Source of the DNA: Mycolicibacter sp. MU0083
Lineage (GTDB): Bacteria; Actinomycetota; Actinomycetes; Mycobacteriales; Mycobacteriaceae
Direction of reading: 5' to 3'
DNA: 64,000 bases
Assembly (NCBI RefSeq): GCF_963378075.1
Contig: NZ_OY726394.1
Span: forward strand, 4,216,001 to 4,280,000
The notes beneath the pieces were generated by a model. That model was not told the origin of the DNA. It saw nothing but the letters and a program-made list of their open reading frames with translations, and did no database searches. This document shows, piece by piece, positions 1-8,538 of this stretch (position 1 is the stretch's first letter; every line of letters starts with the position of its first letter). The position numbers and the translations under genes are program-made.

Positions 1-1456
1 CGTCCTCGGTCCGGGTGGGGATCGGTTGCCGGGTGCTCAGATGCCGGGCGACGGAGGCGGTGTCGTGTCCGTCGCCGAGGAGAACGCTGAGCCCGACGAC
101 GGCGATCTCCGGTTCCGGGTGGGGGGTGGCGACCGGCGCGTAGGGCGCGGCGGGGCGGTCGCCGGCCCATTCTTCGAGCAGCAGATGGGCGTTGTTGCCG
201 CCGAAGCCGAAGTTGTTGACGGCGGCCCGGCGCGGTCCGTCGCAGTCCCAGGGTTCGGCGGCGGCGAGCACCCGGAAGGGCGAGTCGGCCAGGAACGGCA
301 GCGGATCCTCGGCGTGCAGCGTCGGGGGCCGGACGCCGGCCCGCATCGCGGCGAGGACTTTGATGGCTCCCGCCGCGCCGGAGGCGGTGATCGAGTGGCC
401 CAGATTGGATTTCAGCGATCCGACCGGGATGTCGTGCAGCCCGGTGAAGATCCGCGCCATGCTCATCAGTTCGGTCAGGTCGCCGCGCGAGGTGCCGGTG
501 GCGTGGCATTCGATCAGGGAGATGTCGGCCGGTGACAGGCCGGCCATCTGGTAGGCCAGCCGCATCGCGCGTTCCTGCCCGTCCTGGGAGGGCACCAGGA
601 AGCCGTGTCCGCGGCCGTCGTTGCTCAGTCCCACCCCGCGGATGACGCCCAGGATGGGATCGCCGTCGGTGACGGCGTCGTCGAGTCGCCGCAGTGCCAG
701 GATGGCCGCGCCCTCGGCGGGGACCAGTCCGTCGGCGCCGTTGTTGAAGGGCCGGGATCGGCCGGTGCGGCTCAACGCCTGCAGGGCGGTGAAGCCGACG
801 TGCAGCAGCAGATCGCCGGCGCCGTTGACGCCGCCGGCGAACATGATGTCGGCGGTGCGGTCGTGCAGGCGGTCGCAGGCCAGTTTGATCGCGTACAGCG
901 ACGAGGCGCAGGCGGCGTCGAGTGCGGCGGCGCCGCCGGTCAGGCCCAGGGCCTGCGCGATCAGATGCGCCGGCAGCCCCGACATGAATCGATTGCGCGC
1001 ATCGGTGGCGGGTTCTTCGCCGCGCCAGACGGTTTCGGCGAAGTCGGTCATGCCCTTCGTGGGATAGCCGAGGTTGCCCAAGACGATGCCGGCGGCACCG
1101 GGCAGTTCGCCGATCCGCCAACCGGCGCTGTCGAGGGCCTGCCGGGCCGCTTCCACTCCCCACGTGTAGAGCGGGTCGAGGCCGGCGAGGTCCTCGGCGG
1201 CCAGCAGCAGCCCGCGCGGGTCGAAGACGCCGTCGAAGCCGCGGACGTAGCCGCCCCGGTCCGACCAGGTGTGGTCGAACTCGGGTGGGTCGGCCGGGTC
1301 GCAGAGCACGCGTGCCGGGGTGACGCCCCAGTGGTCCGGTTCGACCGCCCGCAGTGCGTCGCGTCCGTCGCGGACGGTGGTCCACAGTTCAGCGGGGTTC
1401 AGGCCGCCGGGCAGCACACAGCCCTGCCCGACGATCGCGATGGGATCAAACGTCAC
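1..1456 (-). CDS. PfaC-like beta-ketoacyl synthase (partial, runs off left edge)
   Basis: The reading frame is open from a GTG at 1456 to the window edge, so the C-terminal part is missing. Translation starts VTFDPIAIVGQGCVLPGG and shows a complete ketosynthase: active-site Cys in DAACASS (about residue 182), His in ECHATGTS (about 315) and His in SNLGHSITAS (about 353), then the GFGGNNAH motif near the domain end. Around residue 470 a second fold begins with EIAVVGL, as expected for the second KS or chain-length-factor domain of PfaC. The start lies 21 bases after the stop of the pfaA-like gene, so the two are almost certainly cotranscribed. In PUFA synthases PfaC elongates and dehydrates the ACP-bound chain. 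The product here (PUFA, secondary lipid or other polyketide) cannot be read from sequence. No good Shine-Dalgarno precedes the GTG, so coupling to the upstream stop is likely. Confidence 0.8.
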   Translation of the reverse strand, partial: MTFDPIAIVGQGCVLPGGLNPAELWTTVRDGRDALRAVEPDHWGVTPARVLCDPADPPEFDHTWSDRGGYVRGFDGVFDPRGLLLAAEDLAGLDPLYTWGVEAARQALDSAGWRIGELPGAAGIVLGNLGYPTKGMTDFAETVWRGEEPATDARNRFMSGLPAHLIAQALGLTGGAAALDAACASSLYAIKLACDRLHDRTADIMFAGGVNGAGDLLLHVGFTALQALSRTGRSRPFNNGADGLVPAEGAAILALRRLDDAVTDGDPILGVIRGVGLSNDGRGHGFLVPSQDGQERAMRLAYQMAGLSPADISLIECHATGTSRGDLTELMSMARIFTGLHDIPVGSLKSNLGHSITASGAAGAIKVLAAMRAGVRPPTLHAEDPLPFLADSPFRVLAAAEPWDCDGPRRAAVNNFGFGGNNAHLLLEEWAGDRPAAPYAPVATPHPEPEIAVVGLSVLLGDGHDTASVARHLSTRQPIPTRTED

Positions 1457-1477
1457 TTGGAATCAACCGCCGTAAAG

Positions 1478-4400
1478 TCAGCTGCCGTACGGGTACAGCT
1501 CGAGTCGCTTGAGGGCGGCCACCGGCCGGCCGTCGGCGTCGAGCAGATCCAGGTCGCAGACGGCCCGGCTGGTCTTGGCGTCACCGGCCGTGAGCACGCA
1601 CCGCAGCCCGGTGCCCAGCGCACCGGAACGGTAGCGGATGATCTCGCCGATGCGCAGCGGTAACACGTTGCGCCCCAACAGTTCGTAGCTCCATACCAGG
1701 GCCGCCTGCAGGCAGCCGTCGAGCGCGGCGGGGTCGGTCGCCCAGCCCTCTCCCGCCCAGCCGACGGCTAAGAGCCCGGACAGTTCGGCGGTGGCGGTGG
1801 TCTGGGCGCAGTCGACGCTGTCGAGCACGGCGAACGCGGGGCCGTGGAACAGCGCCCCGCCGCGGTAGCAGGCGTCGTGGTCGAGAGCGTGTCCCCCGGT
1901 GACCGCGTCCGGGGCAGCCGGGATGTCGGTGGTCTCCGAACGCATCTCGAGTCTCGCCGAGTAGTACGTCGTGGACCCGTCGAGGTCGGACAGGGTCAGC
2001 GTGAGCTGTTCGGGACGCTCGTCGCAGGGCACGCAGCGCACCAGCAGCGGGTTGCCGTGCTTCTCGAACGCGGGCAGGGTGACGCCGCGCAGCACCTTGA
2101 GGTCGACGATCCGTTCGGCGTGGTAGCCGGGCCGGCATGCCTGCGCCATCCGCACGAACCATTCGAGTGCCTGCACCACGGGCAGCACCACATTGCCCTG
2201 CACTCGGTGATCGAGCAGGTAGGGCTGGCGCGTCACGTGCGCCAGGACCCGTGCACTGCGGCCCTCCGGCGGAATCGGGTGCGTCGGCAGGCCGGCCAGC
2301 ACCCCGTCGCCGAGCGTCACCTCGGGATGGGCGGTGTCGCCGTCGAGGATCTCGGCGACGAATGCGCGGGCGCCGTCGGCGAGCGGGATCAGCGAGATGC
2401 CGCGGGACTCGAACATCGCCTTGAGTCCGGGAGTGACCATGCCGGAATCCCACGGGCCCCAGCCCAGGGCCCGCACCAGGCAGGACGGTCCACGGCGGGC
2501 CTGCTCGGCCAGCGCCACCTTGTTGAGGATCTCGTTGGCCATCGCGTAGTCGCTCTGCCCGACGTTGCCGCTGCGGGCGGCCACCGAGGAGAACAGGCAG
2601 ATCATCTTGAGGGCATCGCCGGCGGTCGCGTCCAGCAGGGCGCACAGTCCGCCGACCTTGGTTTCGAAGACCCGGTCGAAGCCGTCCAGCGTCTTCTTGT
2701 GCAGCGGTGCGTCGGCGAGCACTCCGGCGCCGTGCACCAGTCCGGTGATGGGGCCGAAGTCGTTGCGGACGCCGTCGAGCAGCGCCGTCAACTGCGCCGC
2801 GTCGCGGACGTCGGCGGCGGCGTAGCGCACCCGGGAGCCGGCTGCGGTCAGCGCGGCCAGCGTGGCGCGGACCTCACGGTCGGCCAGGATGCGCTGGGCC
2901 TGCTGTTCCAGCTGTTTCGGGGTGACTTTCAGGCCTTGCGCGGCGGCGCTGCCGAGCAGCGCGCGTTTGAGTTCGGCGTCGGTGGTCAGCCCGTGGGTCT
3001 CGGCCGGCTCCTCGCTGAGTTCGGTACGGCCGATCAGCACGAACGCCGCCCCGGTCTGCTGCGCGAGGGCGATCACCGATCCGGCGGTCACGCCGCGGGC
3101 GCCGCCGGAGACCACGATCACGTCCTGCGGGCCGATCCGCCGGGTTCCGGTGGTGACCTGTTGCGCGTTCGCGACGAGGGTGATGCGGCCGTGCGAACTA
3201 CCCAGGCCCACTTCGAGTTCCGGTCCGCCGGCGAGGATCTCGTCGGCGATCTGCTCGGCGACGGTCGCCGGTGAGCGGTGCCCGCCGGCGAGGTCGATGG
3301 CCTTGACCTGCGCGCTGGTCCACTCCTGGGCGGCGGTCTTGGCCAGTGCGCCGATGCCGCCCGACCAGGCGCGTGTGCCCGGGTCGGTGAGCAGGCCGAA
3401 CGTGCCGCCGGTGTCCTGGACGGTGACGAAGACGCCGCCGCGTTCGGCGAACTGCGCGGCGATGTGCTGGGTGTCGGCGAACAGTTCCCGGTTGAGGGCC
3501 AGCGCCTGTTCCCGGTCGGCGGTTCGCCGCAGTCCGCCCAGATGCACGACCGCCTCGGCGGCGGGGCTCGGGGCGGGGACCACCGCGGCGCGGATGCCGT
3601 TGCTGCGCAGCACCGCGGCCAGGGCGTCGCCGGTGGCGGCCAAGTCGGCCGGGGCGGCCGGCGCGGTCACGATCTCTACGGTCTTGGCGGTGTAGAGGCC
3701 GGGCATGCCCATTCCGCTTACCGGAGCGGCGGTGGCGCTAACCGTGTAGCGCGCCACCTCCGCTCCGGCCAACTCAAAAGGGGCGCGATCACCTGCCGAT
3801 GATCCGTTGGTCGCCAACAGGTTTGGTGGTGGTGAGCCGATCAGGGACTGTAGATAGTCGACGATCTCGCGCAGCGTCACCAACGCCGCCATCGTCGCGG
3901 TATCCACCTCCGGCAACGACGGCACCCGATCCTGCACCGCCGACAAAATCTCCACCCGCTTGATCGAATCAATCCCCAGATCCGCCTCAAGCGCCATCGA
4001 CAGATCCAGCATCTCCACCGGATAACCCGTCTTGTCGGCCACCACCGCCAACATGTCACCCACCAGATCCACCCCCGCCACAGCAGGAGCAGCAGCCGGA
4101 GCAGCAGCGGCAACCGGCGCAGGCGCCACCACAACCGGAGCCGGCGCAGGCGCGGGCGCGGGCGCGGGCGCTGCAGCCGCGACAGGCGCCGCCACCGGCC
4201 CCATCAACGACTGCAGATAGTCGACGATCTCGCGCAGCGTCACCAACGCCGCCATCGTCGCGGTATCCACCTCCGGCAACGACGGCACCCGATCCTGCAC
4301 CGCCGACAAAATCTCCACCCGCTTGATCGAATCAATCCCCAGATCCGCCTCAAGCGCCATCGACAGATCCAGCATCTCCACCGGATAACCCGTCTTGTCG

Positions 4401-7400
4401 GCCACCACCGCCAACATGTCACCCACCAGATCCACCCCCACCGCAGCAGGAGCGGCAACCGGAGCAGCAGCGGCAACCGGCGCAGGCGCCACCACAACCG
4501 GAGCCGGCGCAGGCGCGGGCGCGGGCGCGGGCGCCGCAGCCGCGACAGGCGCCGCCACCGGCCCCATCAACGACTGCAGATAGTCGACGATCTCGCGCAG
4601 CGTCACCAACGCCGCCATCGTCGCGGTATCCACCTCCGGCAACGACGGCACCCGATCCTGCACCGCCGACAAAATCTCCACCCGCTTGATCGAATCAATC
4701 CCCAGATCCGCCTCAAGCGCCATCGACAGATCCAGCATCTCCACCGGATAACCCGTCTTGTCGGCCACCACCGCCAACATGTCACCCACCAGATCCACCC
4801 CCGCCACCGCAGCAGGAGCAACAGCCGGAGCAGCAGCGGCAACCGGCGCAGGCGCCACCACAACCGGAGCCGGCGCAGGCGCCGCAGCCGCGACGGGTGC
4901 CGCCACCGGCGGGGCCGGCATGGTCGCGACCGGTGCGGGCGCCGGTGCCGCGGCCGGCGGTGCGGGCATCACCGGCGCACTGGGGGCGGCCGGCGGTGCC
5001 GGCGGCGGCGGTGGTGCCGGAATGGACGTCGGGATCGGGGTCGCGCCATAGGGCGTCGGCGGGGCGGGCACCGGCTGTGCCGGCACCACCACCGGGGCGC
5101 CGGGGACGGTCATCTGGGTGACCGGCATCGGCATCATGCCGGTGTTGGACACCAGCGTCTGCAGCAGTCCCTGCAGGTGGGCGATGGTCTGCTGCATGCT
5201 GCCCAGCGCGCCGACCATGTGCGTCACCATCTCGGCACCCGGTCCCGACATCAACGGGGAGGTGACCATGGGAACCGCGGCGGGCTGAACCGGCATCGGA
5301 ACGTGCGTGGGGATCGGCGCCGGTAGTCCGTTCGCCGTCGGGACGAGTGGATCGGTTGGTGTCATCGTTGACTCCGTTACAGTCGCGTGGCCGTTGTGGT
5401 CACTGCGGGGGGTTGATTTCTCGGCCGACCGGTCCACCGGTTCCCGGTGGATGTCGGGCCGTCCGTAGTTGGTGCCGTTGAGCTTGAGCAGCAGCTTGGG
5501 TGCCTGGCGGGTGCGCGGGTCGTCACCGTGGCGGTAGTCGGCCCACAGCGCCTCGAAGTTCATCGGGACGCCGGCGGCGGCCAGTTGCGCCAGCCCCAGC
5601 CACAGTGAGCGGATCCCGTTGCGGCCCTTGGCGTCCAGCGCGACCGCGACATGGTCCTGGCCGGCCAGGCACTTGCCGACCAGGTTGGTGAGCACGCTGC
5701 CCGGTCCCACCTCGATGAAGGTCCGGGCGCCGGCCGCCCACATCGCCTGGACCTGCTCGACGAAGCGCACCGGCTGGGCGATCTGGTTGGCCAGGGTTGC
5801 CTGCATCTGCTCGGCGGAGCCGGTGTAGGGCGCCGCGGTCGCGTTGGCGTAGACCGGCACCTGCGGCACCCCGAACGGGATCCCGGCCAGGTAGGCGCCG
5901 AACGGCGTGGCCGCCGCGCTGACGATCTCGGAGTGGAAGGCGGTGGCGACGTCGAGCAGGCGGGCGTTGTGGCCCGCGGCGGTGAACCGTTGCGCGGCGT
6001 CGGCGACGGCCGCGCGGTCGCCGGAGAGCACCACCTGGTTGGGGGCGTTGTGGTTGGCGATCACCACCGGCAGGCCCCACTCGCCCAGCAGCCGGGTGAC
6101 GTCCTCGGCGGAGGCGGTCACCGCGCACATCGCGCCGTCGCTGCTGGCGGCGGCCTGGGCCATCAGGGCACCGCGGGCGCGGGCGATGAGCAGCGCGGCG
6201 TCGTCGCCGAAGACGCCCGCGGCACACAGCGCAGTGACCTCGCCGAAGCTGTGTCCACCGACCGCGGCCGGGGTGATGCCCAGGGAGCGGACCACCGACA
6301 GCAGGCTCAGGCTGTGCGCGCCGATGCCCGGCTGGGCCCATTCGGTCTTGGTCAGCTCGGCGGACTGCGCCGCCCGGTCCTCTTCGGTGAACGCCGTCTT
6401 GGGCCACACCACCTGGTGCAGGTCGCGGTCGGCGTTGAGCAGCCCGGCGCGGGCGGTCTCCCAGGGCGCCAACGCGGGCTCGTGCAACTGCGGGATGTCG
6501 GCGCCCATGCCGACGTACTGGCTGCCCTGGCCGGGAAAGAGCAGCGCGACCGGTCCGGCGGCGCGGCTGGAGTAGTAGTAGCCCCTGGGCGAGTTGAAGG
6601 ACGCCTCGACTCCGGGGGCGGCGAGCTTCTCGGCGGCCTCCCCGAGCAGGGCGCGCAGGTTCTCCACACCGGTGGCGACCACGGCCAGGCGGTGCGGGTG
6701 GGCGGCGTCGTAGGCCGACTGGGTGCTGCGGGCGGCGTAGGCGAGCATGTCGGGTGCGTCGACCAGGGAGGCGGCGAGCTCGGCGGCCCGGGCGGAGAGC
6801 GCTGTCGCGGAGTCGGCGCCCAGCACGATCAGCTCCGAGTCCCAGGACCGGAAGCGCTGGGCGTGGTTGCCGACGCCCGCGTACTCCTCGAGGGTGATGT
6901 GGAAGTTCGTGCCGCCGAAGCCGAACGCGCTGACCGCGGCGCGGCGCGGCACGTTCTGCTCGGCGATCCACGGTTTGGTCGCCGTCGACAGGTAGAACGG
7001 CGACGACTCGATCTCGAGGCCGGGGTTGGGCCGGTCGATCTTGATGGTGGGCGGCAGCACCTTGTGGTGCAGGGCCATCACGGTCTTGAACAAGCCGCAG
7101 GCCCCGGCCGCACCCTTGGTGTGGCCGACCTGGGACTTGACCGACCCCACCGCACACCATTGCCGGTCGGTGCGGCCGGACTCGTCGAACACCCGGCGCA
7201 GCGCGGTGAACTCGGCGACGTCGCCGGCCTTGGTGCCGGTGCCGTGCGCTTCGACCAGGCCGACGGTCTCCGGGCCGTAACCGGCGGCGTCGTAGGCGCG
7301 GCGCAGGGCCTTGGCCTGGCCGTCGGGGCTCGGGGCGTAGATGCTCTTGGCCCGGCCGTCCGATGAGGTGCCGATGCCGCGGATCACCGCGTAGATCCGG

Positions 7401-8269
7401 TCGCCGTCGCGCTCGGCGTCGTCGAGGCGCTTGAGCGCCAGCATCGAGATGCCCTCGCCGAGCATGGTGCCGTCGGACTGGTCGGAGAACGGCCGGCAGT
7501 CCCCGGTGCGCGACAGCGCGGTGACCTTGGCGAAGCACATGAACATGAAGATGTCGTTGAAGGCGTCGACGCCGCCGGCGATCACCATGTCGGCTTCCCG
7601 CAGGTACAGCTCGTGCAGGGCGATCTCGATGGCGGCCAGCGAACTGGCGCACGCGGCGTCGACGACACAGTTGGTGCCGCCGAGGTCGAAGCGGTTGGCG
7701 ATCCGGCCGGCGATGACGTTGCCGAGCAGGCCCGGGAAGGTGTTCTCCTGCCAGGGCGTGTAGCCCGATGCGACGCTGTCGCTGAACGCGGTCAGTTCGT
7801 CGTCGGTCAGGCCGGCGGCGCGCAGTCCCCGTTCCCAGATCGGCCGGTGCAGGCGGCCGCTCATGTATCCCGACATCTCGGTGCCGCCGGAGGCGCCCAG
7901 CACCACGCTGATCCGTTCGCGATCGATACCGGAGATGTCGCCGCCGGCAAAGTCCTCCAGCACCTGCTGGGCGACCCGCAGCGCCAGCAGTTGGGCGGTG
8001 TCGGTGGCGGGCACCACGTTCGGGGGGATCCCGAAGTCCATCGGTGCGAAGTCGACGGGCGGCAGGAAGCCGCCACGGGTGGCGTAGACCTTGTCGGGGG
8101 TGCGGGGGTCCGCGTCGAAGTAGTCCTCGGGCCGCCAGTGGGTCTCAGGAACGTCGGAGAACAGGTCGGCACCCTCGACGATGTTGCGCCAGAACCGCTC
8201 CGCTTCGGGAGACCCGGGAAACAGTGCGCTGACGCCGACGACTGCGACAGGTGGGTGCTTGGCTACCAC
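1478..8269 (-). CDS. PfaA-like multidomain PUFA/polyketide synthase (KS-AT-ACPx3-KR-DH)
   Basis: A 2263-residue megasynthase, close to the usual size of PfaA. Domains in order: KS (1-460; Cys about 206 in DAACASS, EAHGTGT, GFGGTNFH); acyltransferase (about 575-890; FPGQGSQ, nucleophile in GGHSFGE about 673); a Pro/Ala-rich linker; three acyl carrier domains (about 1154-1234, 1275-1355, 1397-1476), each with the phosphopantetheine Ser in LGIDSIKRVEIL; a ketoreductase (from about 1716; nucleotide-binding SGGARGVTAG, SSVAARSGN, later YAMAN); and a C-terminal PUFA-type dehydratase with HRVQGNVVLP near 2021. The start is a GTG preceded by AAGGAGATCC, a strong ribosome site. A pfaD-like gene lies upstream and a pfaC-like gene downstream, which supports an iterative PUFA-synthase-type complex in the cytosol. 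Mycobacterial polyunsaturated phleic acids are one conceivable product class, but that is only a guess. Confidence 0.88.
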   Translation of the reverse strand: MVAKHPPVAVVGVSALFPGSPEAERFWRNIVEGADLFSDVPETHWRPEDYFDADPRTPDKVYATRGGFLPPVDFAPMDFGIPPNVVPATDTAQLLALRVAQQVLEDFAGGDISGIDRERISVVLGASGGTEMSGYMSGRLHRPIWERGLRAAGLTDDELTAFSDSVASGYTPWQENTFPGLLGNVIAGRIANRFDLGGTNCVVDAACASSLAAIEIALHELYLREADMVIAGGVDAFNDIFMFMCFAKVTALSRTGDCRPFSDQSDGTMLGEGISMLALKRLDDAERDGDRIYAVIRGIGTSSDGRAKSIYAPSPDGQAKALRRAYDAAGYGPETVGLVEAHGTGTKAGDVAEFTALRRVFDESGRTDRQWCAVGSVKSQVGHTKGAAGACGLFKTVMALHHKVLPPTIKIDRPNPGLEIESSPFYLSTATKPWIAEQNVPRRAAVSAFGFGGTNFHITLEEYAGVGNHAQRFRSWDSELIVLGADSATALSARAAELAASLVDAPDMLAYAARSTQSAYDAAHPHRLAVVATGVENLRALLGEAAEKLAAPGVEASFNSPRGYYYSSRAAGPVALLFPGQGSQYVGMGADIPQLHEPALAPWETARAGLLNADRDLHQVVWPKTAFTEEDRAAQSAELTKTEWAQPGIGAHSLSLLSVVRSLGITPAAVGGHSFGEVTALCAAGVFGDDAALLIARARGALMAQAAASSDGAMCAVTASAEDVTRLLGEWGLPVVIANHNAPNQVVLSGDRAAVADAAQRFTAAGHNARLLDVATAFHSEIVSAAATPFGAYLAGIPFGVPQVPVYANATAAPYTGSAEQMQATLANQIAQPVRFVEQVQAMWAAGARTFIEVGPGSVLTNLVGKCLAGQDHVAVALDAKGRNGIRSLWLGLAQLAAAGVPMNFEALWADYRHGDDPRTRQAPKLLLKLNGTNYGRPDIHREPVDRSAEKSTPRSDHNGHATVTESTMTPTDPLVPTANGLPAPIPTHVPMPVQPAAVPMVTSPLMSGPGAEMVTHMVGALGSMQQTIAHLQGLLQTLVSNTGMMPMPVTQMTVPGAPVVVPAQPVPAPPTPYGATPIPTSIPAPPPPPAPPAAPSAPVMPAPPAAAPAPAPVATMPAPPVAAPVAAAAPAPAPVVVAPAPVAAAAPAVAPAAVAGVDLVGDMLAVVADKTGYPVEMLDLSMALEADLGIDSIKRVEILSAVQDRVPSLPEVDTATMAALVTLREIVDYLQSLMGPVAAPVAAAAPAPAPAPAPAPVVVAPAPVAAAAPVAAPAAVGVDLVGDMLAVVADKTGYPVEMLDLSMALEADLGIDSIKRVEILSAVQDRVPSLPEVDTATMAALVTLREIVDYLQSLMGPVAAPVAAAAPAPAPAPAPAPVVVAPAPVAAAAPAAAPAVAGVDLVGDMLAVVADKTGYPVEMLDLSMALEADLGIDSIKRVEILSAVQDRVPSLPEVDTATMAALVTLREIVDYLQSLIGSPPPNLLATNGSSAGDRAPFELAGAEVARYTVSATAAPVSGMGMPGLYTAKTVEIVTAPAAPADLAATGDALAAVLRSNGIRAAVVPAPSPAAEAVVHLGGLRRTADREQALALNRELFADTQHIAAQFAERGGVFVTVQDTGGTFGLLTDPGTRAWSGGIGALAKTAAQEWTSAQVKAIDLAGGHRSPATVAEQIADEILAGGPELEVGLGSSHGRITLVANAQQVTTGTRRIGPQDVIVVSGGARGVTAGSVIALAQQTGAAFVLIGRTELSEEPAETHGLTTDAELKRALLGSAAAQGLKVTPKQLEQQAQRILADREVRATLAALTAAGSRVRYAAADVRDAAQLTALLDGVRNDFGPITGLVHGAGVLADAPLHKKTLDGFDRVFETKVGGLCALLDATAGDALKMICLFSSVAARSGNVGQSDYAMANEILNKVALAEQARRGPSCLVRALGWGPWDSGMVTPGLKAMFESRGISLIPLADGARAFVAEILDGDTAHPEVTLGDGVLAGLPTHPIPPEGRSARVLAHVTRQPYLLDHRVQGNVVLPVVQALEWFVRMAQACRPGYHAERIVDLKVLRGVTLPAFEKHGNPLLVRCVPCDERPEQLTLTLSDLDGSTTYYSARLEMRSETTDIPAAPDAVTGGHALDHDACYRGGALFHGPAFAVLDSVDCAQTTATAELSGLLAVGWAGEGWATDPAALDGCLQAALVWSYELLGRNVLPLRIGEIIRYRSGALGTGLRCVLTAGDAKTSRAVCDLDLLDADGRPVAALKRLELYPYGS
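3840..4830 (-). repeat. Three near-identical 363-bp tandem repeats encoding the ACP domains
   Basis: The same DNA recurs with an exact 363-bp period (unit boundaries near 3840, 4203 and 4566). ACP cores and most of the Ala/Pro linkers are almost base-for-base identical, including third positions. The copy nearest the N terminus has a shorter linker. The repeat is in frame (121 codons), so gain or loss of a unit would change ACP number without breaking the protein. Confidence 0.92.
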
Positions 8270-8538
8270 GGATCTCCTTAGTAACGGCTTAGATAGGCTA
8301 TATAGGAAGCCTAGGTTTGGCCGTCTAAGGCTTGGGAAGTGAATGGGTTTTCACTCAATAGCCCGAATGGTCAAACTTTCCGGACCTTATCAGAACTGTC
8401 GTTATCGTCACATCGGGCGAGAGCAGGTCCGATTCGTCACATCGTTACACGGGCAGCCGTCACTGTAACCCAGGCTTCCCAGCCGTCTGACAGCAAGGGC
8501 GACGTCGCCGGGCCCGTCCCCGGAGGAGCGCCGTGGCG
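8270..8538. promoter_or_regulatory. 269-bp gap between pfaD-like and pfaA-like genes
   Basis: No gene is seen here. The segment next to the pfaA-like start is AT-richer than its surroundings and holds TATATAG (8299-8305 on the given strand) and several copies of CTTAGA/CCTAGG-like words, which could form a promoter for pfaA-like transcription. The start-proximal ribosome site AAGGAG is clear. No U-tract terminator for the upstream gene was recognised. Confidence 0.4.

Noticed and set aside
605..1663. Long plus-strand open frames opposite the pfaC-like gene
   Set aside because: They are shadows of high-GC coding sequence on the other strand; the minus-strand frame has a full ketosynthase with all catalytic residues.
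3840..4830. Regular repeats considered as a CRISPR array or minisatellite
   Set aside because: The repeat unit is 363 bp, in frame and encodes ACP domains; there are no short spacers.
5523..7652. 709-residue minus-strand frame and 571-residue plus-strand frame within the pfaA-like gene
   Set aside because: Arg/Ala/Gly-rich compositions without family motifs, overlapping the KS-AT coding frame.
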